In this document: positions 15,342-26,601 of the stretch, one piece after another | Layout: each line of letters opens with the position of its first letter | Position numbering within the stretch: the first letter of the stretch is position 1 | Source: an uncultured Oscillospiraceae bacterium | GTDB lineage: Bacteria; Bacillota; Clostridia; Oscillospirales; Oscillospiraceae | Reading direction: 5' to 3' | Length of the DNA: 56,754 bases | Assembly: GCA_904395865.1 (NCBI GenBank) | Contig: CAJFNY010000049.1 | Span: 1-56,754, forward strand | Notes under the pieces: generated by a model | The model's input: the letters and a program-made list of their open reading frames with translations, nothing else | Database searches by the model: none | Told to the model about the DNA's origin: nothing | Program-made: the position numbers and the translations under genes

Positions 15342-16235
15342 TCAGGACTTCAGGCGCGGATCCAGCGCGTCGCGCAGGCCGTCGCCGACGAGATTCAGGG
15401 AGAGCGCGCTCAGGGCAATGGCCGCGCCGGGGAACAGCAGCAGGTGCAGGTGCCCGTCGAGCATGGAGTCCCGCGCCTCGTTGAGCATGGCGCCCCACTC
15501 GGGCGTCGGCTGCTGGACGCCCATGCCGATGAACGACAATCCGGCGGCCGTGAGCATCATAGAGGCCACGTTCATGCTGGCCTGGACGATGATGGGACCC
15601 ATGGCGTTGGGCAGCACGTGGCGCAGGATGATTTTCCCGTTGCGGGTGCCGCACAGGCGCGCGGCGTAGATATAGTCCTGCTCCACGATGGAGAGAATCA
15701 CCGACCGGATGACCCGCACGTAGCTGGGCACACTGATGATGGTGATGGCGATGATGAGGTTCATCATGTCCGCGCCCAGGGCCGCCACCACCGCCAGGGC
15801 GAACAGCAGCGCCGGGATGCACATGACGATGTCGCAGATGCGCATGACGACGGCGTCCAGCTTGCCGCCGTAGAAGCCGCAGCACGCGCCGATGAGGCCG
15901 CCGATCAGCACCGACAGCAGCGTCGTGCCGATGCCCAGGGACAGGGAGCGGCGGCTGCCGTGGACGATCTGGGCGAACACGTCGCGGCCGTACTTGTCCG
16001 TGCCGAAGATGTGCTCGGCGGTGGGGCCGGAGAGGCGCACCGACGCGTCCTGGGCGATGGCCTTCTCGTACGGGACGATCACGTCGGCGAACAGCGCCAT
16101 CAGCACGAACAGGATCAGAATGGCCAGGCCGAACAATGCCGCCTTGTTCTTACAGAACAGCCGCCACGTCTCCCGGGAGTGCTCCCGGCGCTGGTCGCGC
16201 TTGCGGCGGGCGTGCTCCGTCTGCAGTTTGCTCAT
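15342..16235 (-). CDS. oppC: Oligopeptide ABC transporter permease, OppC/DppC type
   Basis: A 297-residue inner-membrane permease. A charged N-terminus (HARRKRDQRREHSRETW) precedes a first membrane helix, then a large external loop with GPTAEHIFGTDKYGRDVFAQ, the standard OppC/DppC signature, and five further helices. The cytoplasmic coupling region, near RLCGTRNGKIILRHVLPNA, is the EAA loop that contacts the ATPases. GAGGAGGG precedes the ATG. It pairs with OppB. Confidence 0.92.
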   Translation of the reverse strand: MSKLQTEHARRKRDQRREHSRETWRLFCKNKAALFGLAILILFVLMALFADVIVPYEKAIAQDASVRLSGPTAEHIFGTDKYGRDVFAQIVHGSRRSLSLGIGTTLLSVLIGGLIGACCGFYGGKLDAVVMRICDIVMCIPALLFALAVVAALGADMMNLIIAITIISVPSYVRVIRSVILSIVEQDYIYAARLCGTRNGKIILRHVLPNAMGPIIVQASMNVASMMLTAAGLSFIGMGVQQPTPEWGAMLNEARDSMLDGHLHLLLFPGAAIALSALSLNLVGDGLRDALDPRLKS

Positions 16236-16247
16236 GGAAATCCCTCC

Positions 16248-17186
<939 letters not shown>

Positions 17187-17289
17187 TCGCTCCTTCCGGC
17201 CGGCGCAAAGCCAAATGTCCCGCGCGCCCGGACGGACGCGCGGGCCCGGTTTGCCATCTCCGGGTGATGCGCACAATACGACATGATTT

Positions 17290-17328
17290 ATTATACGTAT
17301 TATACGTACTTCACTCCTGCAATGTAAA
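17290..17328 (-). promoter_or_regulatory. Promoter of the oppBCDF operon with doubled -10
   Basis: On the minus strand TTTACA (17323-17328) and TATAAT (17299-17304) are 18 bases apart. A second TATAAT at 17290-17295 lies 9 bases on, inside the direct repeat ACGTATAAT. The leader to oppB is about 100 bases. Confidence 0.6.
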
Positions 17329-17335
17329 GAAGTTT

Positions 17336-17360
17336 TTCACACAAATTCTGAAATTGTGAA
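17336..17360. promoter_or_regulatory. Inverted repeat between the divergent opp promoters
   Basis: TTCACA (17336-17341) and TGTGAA (17355-17360) form a dyad 13 bases apart in AT-rich sequence between the two promoters. It could be a shared operator; the binding protein is unknown. Confidence 0.4.
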
Positions 17361-17412
17361 TTTTGAATGACCTAACCGGCCGGTTTTCTCCCTCCGTTCG
17401 CCGTTTTGCCCA

Positions 17413-17441
17413 TTGACGGGCCCGGCAGAAGGAAATACTAT
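17413..17441 (+). promoter_or_regulatory. Promoter of the peptide-binding protein operon
   Basis: TTGACG (17413-17418) and TACTAT (17436-17441) are 17 bases apart, 48 bases upstream of the start codon at 17489. Confidence 0.55.
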
Positions 17442-17488
17442 ATATAATTGGTATTTTACATACATAAAACAGAAAGAAGGAGTTTCCC

Positions 17489-19045
17489 ATGCCCAAAACC
17501 ATGAAGCGTCTGCTGGCCGCCGCACTGGCGCTGACGATGCTGCTGGCCTGCACCGCCTGCAGCTCCGACACCGGCTCCGGCGACACGGCGTCCGCCGCCG
17601 ACACCAGCAATCTGAACATCCGGATCCCGGACGCCTTCGCCACCCTCGACCCCCACAACTGGTCCCTGGACACGGACTTTACCCTGTGCTTCCAGATCTA
17701 TGAGCCCCTCTACAGCGTGGACGACGAGACGAACGAGCACCCCGTCCTGGCCACGGGCTACACCGTCGCCGACGACGGCATGTCGTACACGTTCACCCTG
17801 CGGGACGACGCCTACTTCACCAACGGCGAGCAGATGACCGCCTCCGACGTGAAGTTCTCCATCGAGCGGGCCGTAGCCAGCGCCTACCTGAACAGCAACG
17901 TCTCCACCGTGGAGGCCGTGGAGGCCGACGACGCGGCCAACACCGTCGTCGTTACCCTCTCCGAGCCGACGCCCGGCCTGATTGAGGGCCTGTCCCACGT
18001 GCTGATCGTCAACCAGAAGTACGTCGAGGAGCATCAGGACGAGAACGGCATGCTGGGCTTCAACGCCTGCGGCACCGGCCCCTATATGCTCAAGGAGTAC
18101 ACCCAGGACGTGTCCGTCATCATGGAGGCCAACCCCGACTACCGCGAGGGCGCCCTGGCCGTCGACACGCTGACGTTCCAGCTGATCGTCGACGAGAACA
18201 CGGCGCTGACCGCCTTTGAGGCCGGCGAGCTGGACATCGCCCGTTTCAACATCTCGGCCTGGGACCGCCTCAAGACCGACGACCGCTTCGGCACCGCCGA
18301 GCTGACCACGAACCATGTGACGTATATGATCATGAACCTGAACCAGGCGCCGTTCGACGACCCGCTGGTCCGGGAGGCCATCGCCTGCGCCGTCAACCGC
18401 GACGACATCATCACCATGGCCATGGACGGCATGGCCACGCCGACGTACACCCTCGTCACCTCCCTGATGACCAGCTACGCCGACATCGAGCCCGACTACA
18501 CGTACGACCCCGACCGCGCCCGTGAGCTGCTGGCCGAGGCCGGCTACGCCGACGGTCTCGACATCGGCCAGATCCAGGCGCCCAGCGGCACGTACTTCGC
18601 CGACGCCGCCGTCGTCCTGCAGCAGCAGCTGGCCGAGGTGGGCATCACCAGCACGCTCCAGGAGCTGGAGATCAACACGCTGGTCGCCAACGCCATGAGC
18701 GGCAACTTCGGCATGTGCGCCATGGGTCAGACGAACACCTACGACATGAGCTGGGTGTCCACGTACTACGGCACGGAGCACATCGGCTCCATGAACATGG
18801 CCGGCTACTCCAACCCCGACGTGGACGCCAAGCTGCAGGAGGCCAGCACCTGCATGGACCCCGAGGAGCGCGTCTCCCTCTACCAGGCGCTGCTGGAGCA
18901 GCTGGATGAGGAGTGCATCTACGTGCCGCTGTTCAACAAGACCCTCTGCATCGCCTGGAACGCCAACCTGAACTACACGCCCACCGTCCGCGCCGAGCGG
19001 TTCGCCGACGTCAGCTGGAACACGACGACGCAGGAGGGAGCGTGA
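17489..19045 (+). CDS. Peptide-binding lipoprotein of an ABC transporter (SBP_bac_5)
   Basis: A 518-residue extracytoplasmic solute-binding protein, cluster C (OppA/DppA type). The signal peptide ends in a lipobox (MLLACTAC) and a Ser/Thr/Asp-rich linker follows. Family hallmarks include FATLDPHNWSLDTDF, YEPLYSVDDE, FTLRDDAYFTNGEQMTASDVKFS and PLVREAIACAVNRDDI. It feeds peptides to the OppBCDF pore encoded on the other side of the shared intergenic region. It is followed 4 bases later by a serine hydrolase gene, and then by an epimerase-like enolase, which suggests the imported ligand is an unusual peptide. Confidence 0.92.
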   Translation: MPKTMKRLLAAALALTMLLACTACSSDTGSGDTASAADTSNLNIRIPDAFATLDPHNWSLDTDFTLCFQIYEPLYSVDDETNEHPVLATGYTVADDGMSYTFTLRDDAYFTNGEQMTASDVKFSIERAVASAYLNSNVSTVEAVEADDAANTVVVTLSEPTPGLIEGLSHVLIVNQKYVEEHQDENGMLGFNACGTGPYMLKEYTQDVSVIMEANPDYREGALAVDTLTFQLIVDENTALTAFEAGELDIARFNISAWDRLKTDDRFGTAELTTNHVTYMIMNLNQAPFDDPLVREAIACAVNRDDIITMAMDGMATPTYTLVTSLMTSYADIEPDYTYDPDRARELLAEAGYADGLDIGQIQAPSGTYFADAAVVLQQQLAEVGITSTLQELEINTLVANAMSGNFGMCAMGQTNTYDMSWVSTYYGTEHIGSMNMAGYSNPDVDAKLQEASTCMDPEERVSLYQALLEQLDEECIYVPLFNKTLCIAWNANLNYTPTVRAERFADVSWNTTTQEGA

Positions 19046-19049
19046 TCCC

Positions 19050-20522
19050 ATGAGCAGGCAGGATTGGCAGCAGCTCCTGGAGGAGGTCCGGACGCGGTTC
19101 CACGTCCCCTCCTTCAGCGCCACCATTTACCACAACGGCCAGGTGTTCTCCGTCTCCGGCGGGCAGCGGGACGCGGAGGCCGGCCTGCCGGCCGACGCGG
19201 AGACCCTCTACGCCATCGGCTCGTGCACCAAGTCGTTCGTGGCCGGGGCCGTGTGCGCCCTGGCCGATCAGGGGCTCCTGGGCCTGGACGACCCCGTCCG
19301 GGACTACATCCCCGAGTTCGAGATGTACGACCCGTACGTGTCGCGCCACCTGACGGTCCGCGACATGCTTTGCCACCGCTGCGGCCTGCCGCGGCACGAA
19401 CTGTCGTGGTACGCCCGGCTGGATGTGCTGACGGAGGAGGACATCGTCCGGATGTTCCGCTACCTGAAGCCCAACCAGCCCTTCCGCTACAAGTGGCAGT
19501 ACAGCAACCAGATGTTCGCTCTGGCCGGCTTCCTGATCCGCCGCATCACCGGCAAGCCGTGGCAGCAGGTGGTGCGGGAGCAGCTCTGGGAGCCGCTGGG
19601 CATCACCCGTGCCGCCTTCGGCCCCGCCGAGGCCCAGGCCCTGGGCAACTGCGCCGTCCCCTACCTGTACGACGAGGGCCGGGGCGCAGCGTACGCCGTG
19701 CCCCACGCCGACATCGGCGCCATGGGCTCCGCCGGCTCCATCTACATGGCCACCTCGGAGCTCATCAAGTGGGACCGGATGCTCCTGAACGGCGGCGTGT
19801 ACGACGGCCGCCGCGTCCTCTCCGAGGCCATGTGCCGGGAGATGACGTCGCCGCAGATGATCCGCACCAACGACGAGGACAACGCCGCGCCCCTGCGTCC
19901 CCTGATCACGAACCTGGGCTACGGCCTCGGCCTGATGACGGAGGTGTTCCGCGGCCACCGGGTTGTCCAGCACGGCGGCCACATCGACGGCTTCATGGCC
20001 GACCAGAGCTTCCTGCCCGACGACGACTTTGCCTGCGCCATTCTGACGAACCTGGGCGAGGTCCGCGGCGCCATGGTCATGCGCTACGTGGCACTGGAGC
20101 ACGTGCTGCACGGCGGCCGCGACTGGTCGCAGGAGCTGGAGCAGTTCTACCGCCAGCAGACCGCGGACCAGGCGGCTGACCGCGACGCCCTGTGGGCCCG
20201 GCGCCCGCAGAACGCGCCGTGCCCCGTGCCGCCGGAGGCCATCGCCGGGCAGTACCACGACGACGGCTACGGCACCATCACCATCGTCCCCAACGGCGCC
20301 GACCTGGACGTCCACCTGGGCACCGCCGTGCTGACGGCCGTCCACTACGCCAACCAGTACTTCTACCTGGAGGCGCCGCACGTGCTGCCCGGTGTGCTGA
20401 TCGAGGCCTGCGTCGACATCGACGCCCAGGGCCGCGTGACGGCCTTCCGCGCCGCGCTGGACGTGGAGGGACCGGAGAAAATCTGCTTCGTCCGCTGCGG
20501 CGGGAAGGAGGAAACGCGATGA
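19050..20522 (+). CDS. Serine hydrolase, class C beta-lactamase/D-aminopeptidase family
   Basis: A 490-residue penicillin-binding-fold hydrolase. The catalytic SxxK is SCTK (about residue 57), the tyrosine motif is YSNQM, and the third motif is HGGHIDGF. A C-terminal lipocalin-like domain, about residues 390-490 (IAGQYHDDGYGTITIVPN), resembles the extension of Pab87-like and D-aminopeptidase proteins. No signal peptide is present, so it probably acts in the cytoplasm on an imported substrate and not as a secreted beta-lactamase. GGGAG precedes the ATG, and the stop overlaps the following epimerase gene by 4 bases. Confidence 0.88.
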   Translation: MSRQDWQQLLEEVRTRFHVPSFSATIYHNGQVFSVSGGQRDAEAGLPADAETLYAIGSCTKSFVAGAVCALADQGLLGLDDPVRDYIPEFEMYDPYVSRHLTVRDMLCHRCGLPRHELSWYARLDVLTEEDIVRMFRYLKPNQPFRYKWQYSNQMFALAGFLIRRITGKPWQQVVREQLWEPLGITRAAFGPAEAQALGNCAVPYLYDEGRGAAYAVPHADIGAMGSAGSIYMATSELIKWDRMLLNGGVYDGRRVLSEAMCREMTSPQMIRTNDEDNAAPLRPLITNLGYGLGLMTEVFRGHRVVQHGGHIDGFMADQSFLPDDDFACAILTNLGEVRGAMVMRYVALEHVLHGGRDWSQELEQFYRQQTADQAADRDALWARRPQNAPCPVPPEAIAGQYHDDGYGTITIVPNGADLDVHLGTAVLTAVHYANQYFYLEAPHVLPGVLIEACVDIDAQGRVTAFRAALDVEGPEKICFVRCGGKEETR

Positions 20523-21595
20523 AAATCACCGACATCACCTGGGAGAAGCTCCACATCAACCTGCTGGAGCCGTTCAAGATCGCCTTCACCGAGATCGACT
20601 ACGCCGAGGTGGTCCTCATCAAGGTCACCACCGACGAGGGCCTGACCGGCTACGGCGAGGCCGCGCCCTTCGCTCCGGTCACGGGCGAGACGCCCGACGG
20701 TGTCATCGCCGTGCTGGAGATGCTCAAGCCCGGCCTGCTGGGCATGGATCCGTTCTGCATCGAGCAGATCCACGCCATGATGGACCACGTGATCTACAGC
20801 AACGGCGCGGCCAAGTGTGCCGTGGACCTGGCCATGTTCGACCTGATGGGCAAGGCCTGCGGCCAGCCGGTATACAAGCTGCTGGGCGGCTATCAGAACG
20901 AGGTGCAGAACGACATCACCATCGGCATCAGCACCCCGGAGCAGATGGCCGAGGCCGCCGAGCGGTGCGTCCGCCGGGAGGGCTTCCACATCCTGAAGAT
21001 CAAGTGCGGCATCGACCCCGACGCCGACATCCGCGCCCTGGAGCTGATCCGGCAGAAGGTCGGCCCCGAAATCCGCCTGCGGGTGGACGCCAACCAGGGC
21101 TACAACATTCCCCGCGCCCTGTACGCTATCGAGGGCTTCCGGCGCGTTGGCGTGGAGGCCGTGGAGCAGTGCCTGCCCTACTGGGACCACGCCGGCATGG
21201 CGGAGCTGCGGGCCAAGGCCGGCGGCATGCAGCTGATGCTGGACGAGTCGGTCCACGACCCCAAGGACGCGGCGGCGTTGGTCCGCGGCGGCTGCGCCGA
21301 CATCCTCAACATTAAGCTGATGAAGTGCGGCGGCCTGCTGCCGGGCCTGAAGATCAGCGACATCGCCGAGGCCAGCGGCGTCACCTGCATGGTGGGCTGC
21401 ATGCTGGAGACGAAGCTGGCCATCACCGCCGGCGTCAGCCTGGTGGCCGCCCGGAAGAACATCACCGAGGCCGACTGCGACAGCTTCCTGTTCTACCAGG
21501 ACTCGGAGACGGGCATGACCGGCGGCTTCCGCCGGGAGAACGACCGCTTCATCCTCCTGGACCGCCCCGGCTTCGGCGTCGACATCGATTTCTGA
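20519..21595 (+). CDS. Enolase-superfamily dipeptide epimerase (mandelate racemase/MLE family)
   Basis: A 358-residue enzyme of the muconate lactonizing subgroup. Residues line up well with L-Ala-D/L-Glu-type epimerases: the KxK catalytic motif in ILKIKCGIDPDADI, metal ligands in VDANQGY, in the glutamate after it (VEQCLPYWD) and in LMLDESVHD, and the second lysine in NIKLMKCGG. Such enzymes invert the second residue of dipeptides, often from murein. The exact dipeptide cannot be deduced. The start ATG overlaps the serine hydrolase stop. It ends at a strong terminator at 21611. Confidence 0.88.
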   Translation: MKITDITWEKLHINLLEPFKIAFTEIDYAEVVLIKVTTDEGLTGYGEAAPFAPVTGETPDGVIAVLEMLKPGLLGMDPFCIEQIHAMMDHVIYSNGAAKCAVDLAMFDLMGKACGQPVYKLLGGYQNEVQNDITIGISTPEQMAEAAERCVRREGFHILKIKCGIDPDADIRALELIRQKVGPEIRLRVDANQGYNIPRALYAIEGFRRVGVEAVEQCLPYWDHAGMAELRAKAGGMQLMLDESVHDPKDAAALVRGGCADILNIKLMKCGGLLPGLKISDIAEASGVTCMVGCMLETKLAITAGVSLVAARKNITEADCDSFLFYQDSETGMTGGFRRENDRFILLDRPGFGVDIDF

Positions 21596-21610
21596 ATCCT
21601 TTTGCGCAGA

Positions 21611-21646
21611 AAAACTGGCGGGAGCCGCGGCTCCCGCCAGTTTTTT
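21611..21646. terminator. Bidirectional Rho-independent terminator
   Basis: ACTGGCGGGAGCCG with its perfect complement, flanked by AAAA and TTTTTT, lies between the epimerase gene and the converging SLH gene. It works for both directions. Confidence 0.92.
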
Positions 21647-21651
21647 CTTTC

Positions 21652-23064
21652 TCAGCCGGCCGAAACGATGCGGATCTGGCCGCCCTCGTCGGCGTCGCGG
21701 TCGGCGTACAGCGTCAGCGTCAGGCCGTCGGCCAGGACCGTGGCCAGGGCGTCCGCGCCGCTGTCCCAAAGCTCCGTGCTCTCGTAGTACACCTGGACAC
21801 CGTCGGCCACCCGGAAGATCTGGCCGTCGGTCTCCACGTACCACTCGCCGTCCTGCTGGTAGAAGTCGCCGGCGGACGCGCCGTCCAGCTCCGTCAGCGT
21901 CCGGACGTCGCCGGCCCGCTCGTACTGGCTGCTGTACCGCCCCAGAGCCACGGCCGCGAAGCTCCCGCTGCGGATCGACCGGGTGCAGAGGAACTTGTCG
22001 GTGGTGCCGTCGCTGTTCGTCAGGACGCCGACCATCTCCGCCTGCACCTCACGGTACGGATACGCGGCGGCCACCTTGCAGTCGTCGGTCAGCAGCAGCG
22101 TCACCCGCTCCCCCAGCTCCAGCTGGCCCAGCGTGTCCCAGGCGCACTCCAGCACCTCCAGCGTGCAGCCGGCCACCGTGACGGTCTCCGCGGCCGTGAC
22201 GCTGGGCGAGGCGTCCGTCAGATAGCCGGAGATCCGGTAGTCCGAGACCCGCAGCGTGCCGGAGGCCGCGTCGTAGTAGCCCACATCTCCGGCGGCCACG
22301 TCGCCGCTGGCGGCCGCTCCGCCGTTCTTCGTAATGGCGTATGAGCCGCTGAGGCCCAGGCTCCGGGCCAGGGAGGCGGCCGAGGCGGCCGTGGCCACAG
22401 CCGCCTCCGACGTGGAGGCGGTGCCGCCGGAGAGGTACACGTATGCCACGGCGCCGGAATCGCTGTAGTACGGCGTGTCGGAGCCGTTGACCTGGGCGCA
22501 GAGGGTCCGGTACAGCAGCACAGCCGTCTCGCCGCGGGTCACGTGGTCGTACGCGCCCAGGTTCAGCCCCTCGGAGAGCTCCAGATCATCACAGAAGCCG
22601 GTGTAGTCCAGCGGCCAGATGGAGCCGACCTCGGCGCTGGTATACCCCAGCAGCCGCAGCAGGATCGTGGCCAGCTCACCGTACGTGACCGGATCCTCCG
22701 GGCTGAAGGTGCCGTCGCCGTTGCCGTTGACGTAGCCCTGGGTGTAGGCCAGGTTGACGTAGCCGTTGTACCAGGCGGCGGGCGCCACGTCGGAGAACAT
22801 GGTCCGCCGGGCGTACGTACTCACCTGACTGCTGAGGCCCGCGGCACGGACGACCATGGCGCAGACCTCGGCGCGGCTCACGGTCCGGTCCGGCCGGAAG
22901 GTCGTGGCCGAGGTGCCGTCCACGACGCCGAGGCCCTGGAGCACCGCGGCGGCCACGGCCGTCTCCCCGTCGGAGATATCCGTAAAGGCCGCCGACGCGC
23001 CGGCCGGCAGGACTGCCAGACAGAGTGCCAGGCAGAGCAGAATGGAAATGCAGCTTCGTTTCAA
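21652..23064 (-). CDS. S-layer-homology domain protein
   Basis: A 470-residue exported protein, with a signal peptide (ISILLCLALCLAVLPAGASA). Three SLH repeats occupy residues 27-200: FTDISDGETAVAAAV with TFRPDRTVSRAEVCAMVVRA; FSDVAPAAWYNGYVNLAYTQG with TFSPEDPVTYGELATILLRLL; and a third ending in VTRGETAVLLYRTL. The remaining 270 residues are strand-rich and not recognised. The start is TTG with GGGAGGG upstream. The gene is followed by no other in the same direction and lies downstream of the ABC efflux genes, from which it is separated by 39 bases, so it may be co-transcribed with them. Confidence 0.85.
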   Translation of the reverse strand: MKRSCISILLCLALCLAVLPAGASAAFTDISDGETAVAAAVLQGLGVVDGTSATTFRPDRTVSRAEVCAMVVRAAGLSSQVSTYARRTMFSDVAPAAWYNGYVNLAYTQGYVNGNGDGTFSPEDPVTYGELATILLRLLGYTSAEVGSIWPLDYTGFCDDLELSEGLNLGAYDHVTRGETAVLLYRTLCAQVNGSDTPYYSDSGAVAYVYLSGGTASTSEAAVATAASAASLARSLGLSGSYAITKNGGAAASGDVAAGDVGYYDAASGTLRVSDYRISGYLTDASPSVTAAETVTVAGCTLEVLECAWDTLGQLELGERVTLLLTDDCKVAAAYPYREVQAEMVGVLTNSDGTTDKFLCTRSIRSGSFAAVALGRYSSQYERAGDVRTLTELDGASAGDFYQQDGEWYVETDGQIFRVADGVQVYYESTELWDSGADALATVLADGLTLTLYADRDADEGGQIRIVSAG

Positions 23065-23103
23065 GAAAATCCCTCCCGATGTTGCGGGGCACCCGCCCCG
23101 AAT

Positions 23104-24285
<1,182 letters not shown>

Positions 24286-24297
24286 CAGGCTCCCCCC

Positions 24298-25017
24298 TTA
24301 CACGTTGGCGTTGAGGGCGCGGCCCTCGTCGGGGACGTTGGGCCGGTCCTCCACAATGTGGCCGTCCTGGAGGCGGACCACCCGCTCGGCCTTGGCGGCA
24401 ATGCCGTTGTCGTGGGTGATGAGGATGATGGTGGTGCCCAGGCTGTGGAGGCCCCGGAGGATGTCCAGCACCTGCCGGCCGGTCCTGGAGTCCAGGGCGC
24501 CGGTGGGCTCGTCGGCCATGATGATCGGCGAGGCCGTGGCGATGGCCCGGGCGATGGCCACCCGCTGCTGCTGGCCGCCGGAAAGCTGGCCTGGCCGGCT
24601 CTCGGCCTTGGCCGTGATGCCCACGGCCTCCAGGGCGTCCATGGCCCGGCGGTACCGCTCCGCCGGCTTCACCCGCTGGTACGCCATGGGCAGGGCCACG
24701 TTCTGCCAGACGCTCAGGGACGGGATCAGGTTGTACCCCTGGAAGATGAAGCTGATCTTCCGGCTGCGGATGTCCGCCAGCTCCCGCTCGGTCCGGTGGG
24801 CCACGGGCACGTCGTCCAGGACGTATTCCCCCCGGGTCGGCACGTCCAGGCAGCCGAGGATGTTCATCATCGTCGACTTGCCGGAGCCTGAGGAGCCGAC
24901 GATGGCCACGAACTCCCCGTAGTCGATGGAGAGGCTGACGCCGTCCAGCGCGCGGACCTCGTTCTCCATGCCTTCGGCGTAGATCTTGTACAGGTCGGTG
25001 ATCTCAATGAGTCCCAT
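24298..25017 (-). CDS. MacB-type ABC transporter ATP-binding protein
   Basis: A 239-residue ATPase of the LolD/MacB subgroup. Walker A is GSSGSGKST, the signature LSGGQQQRV, Walker [13 protein letters not shown], and the helical part includes [17 protein letters not shown]. An ATG with GAGGTG 7 bases upstream is the best start; a GTG overlapping the previous stop lies 12 bases further up. The neighbouring permease and the broken fusion protein complete the exporter. Confidence 0.93.
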   Translation of the reverse strand: MGLIEITDLYKIYAEGMENEVRALDGVSLSIDYGEFVAIVGSSGSGKSTMMNILGCLDVPTRGEYVLDDVPVAHRTERELADIRSRKISFIFQGYNLIPSLSVWQNVALPMAYQRVKPAERYRRAMDALEAVGITAKAESRPGQLSGGQQQRVAIARAIATASPIIMADEPTGALDSRTGRQVLDILRGLHSLGTTIILITHDNGIAAKAERVVRLQDGHIVEDRPNVPDEGRALNANV

Positions 25018-25025
25018 GGCGCACC

Positions 25026-26451
25026 TCACCGGCCCATGCCGCCGGGCATGCCGCCGCCCATGCCGCCGAAGTTGGGCATGCTGCCCATGTCGCCGAAGTC
25101 GGGCATGCCGCCGGCGTCCGAGCTCCCGGAGCCGTCGGCGGAGGTGGTGTCGCCGTTGGCCGGGGCCGCGTTCTCGTAGCGCAGGAACACCGTGGCGTCC
25201 TCCTCCACGCCTGAGAGAATCTGGACGTAGTTCTCATTATAGTCCCCCACCTCCACCGGGACGGCGTAGTAGCCCTCTGGGTAGTCGGTGACGCTGCCGC
25301 CGGTTGCTGCCGGATCGATGGTCTCCGCCGGCGCCTCCTCCGCCTGCACCAGCAGGTAGTAGCCGTCGTCGTACGTACACAGGGCGCCGATGGGCGCCAG
25401 GACCGACTCGCCGCTGCCGCCGCTGGTGTCGATGGAGTAGTACACGGTGACGCCGGAGGACAGCCCGCCCTCGGAATCGATGGTGATGGTGGCCTCGAAG
25501 GTGCTGACGCCGCTGCCGCTGGAGGTGGCCTCCAGGCTCAGGTACGTCAGCGTCGCCGGGTAATACACCGGCTCGGCGCTGGAGGACGTGGTGCGGTAGA
25601 CCGTCACCTCCATGCCCTCCTCCACGTAGTCCACGTTCAGCTCGTCGATGTTCACGGAAATCTCCATGGTATCCTGGTTGTAGATCATGACGGTGCCGCT
25701 GTCCTCGCCGGTCATGCGGTCGGTGGAGTACTCGGCGTAGATCACCTGACCGGTGATATCGGCGTAGCGGGTGTACTCCGTGGCGATGGAGTCCTCCAGG
25801 TCGGCGATGCGCTCCTCATAGTACGTGATCTGCTCCTGGACCGACTCCAGCTGCGTCTCGTACCCGGAGGCGTCGATGTGGAACAGCGTGCTGCCGGCCT
25901 GGACCTCCTGGTAGTCGGTGGCGTAGACGCCGGTCAGTTCGCCGCTGGCGCCGGCCGCGAGCGTCTCCTCCTGCCGGTACGCCAGCTCCGCCTCGTCGGC
26001 GGCGTACATCTCACCGCCGGTGCTGCCGGTGAGCCAGCAGGAGGCGCTGACGCCCTCCGTCAGGGAGCCGGGGTTCGGCACCTCCACGGTGACAGCGAAG
26101 CACGTCCTGCCCCGTCTCCACGTACCACTCCAGCACCGTGCCGGAGATGGTGTACGTGACCGAGTCGGCCGGCGTCGTGGTGCCGGAGCCCTCCAGGGCC
26201 TCGTTGAGATATCCGTAGGTGGTGGTGCCGGTGACGGCGACCTGCTCCTCCTCGGTGAAAAACAGCGCATAGACGCCGGCACCGCCGCCGATGACCGCCG
26301 CCGCCAGCAGGCACAGCAGAACGGTCCGCTTTTTGCTCCACGGCTTCCGGGGCTTTCTCGGCCCCCGGGGCCGGATCGCAGCCCGCAGCCGGGCGAGCCG
26401 TCCGGCCCGCTCCGTCGCCTCCGTCGTCTCCGTCGTCCGCTTTCGCAGCAT
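25026..26451 (-). pseudogene. HlyD/MacA-type membrane fusion protein with a frameshift
   Basis: The gene reads from the ATG at 26451 (MLRKRTTETTEATERAG) through a membrane helix (RTVLLCLLAAAVIGGGAGVYAL) to YVETGQDV, and then leaves frame. The rest of the protein continues in a second frame from FAVTVEVPNPGSLTEGVSAS to the Gly/Met-rich end GGMGGGMPGGMGR. Removing one base, the G at 26100, joins the parts without a gap (GQDVFAVTVEV). The second part has a short coiled coil (EQITYYEERIADLEDSI) and fusion-protein strands. It would have linked the MacB-like exporter to the cell exterior. It is either a true frameshift or a sequencing error. Confidence 0.85.
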
Positions 26452-26548
26452 ACACATTCCTCCCGGTCCGCGGGCCGCGCCCGCGGGGTTTCCTGCATTC
26501 TAGCCGGGAAATGTGATGAACTTGTGGTGGGAGTCTGAATTTTCTATA

Positions 26549-26596
26549 AAAGTCCCGGCGGGCGGCCCGTATGGTACGGGCTGCCCGCCGGGATTT
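26549..26596 (-). terminator. Terminator of the two-component operon
   Basis: CCCGGCGGGC, then an inner GCCCGTA/TACGGGC stem, then GCCCGCCGGG, with ACTTTT on the minus-strand 3' side. It lies just past the kinase stop. Confidence 0.8.
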
Positions 26597-26601
26597 CGCC
26601 G

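Noticed and set aside
19050..20522. Beta-lactamase resistance gene
   Set aside because: There is no signal peptide, and the gene lies in an operon with a peptide-binding protein and a dipeptide epimerase; the fold is shared with many peptidases.
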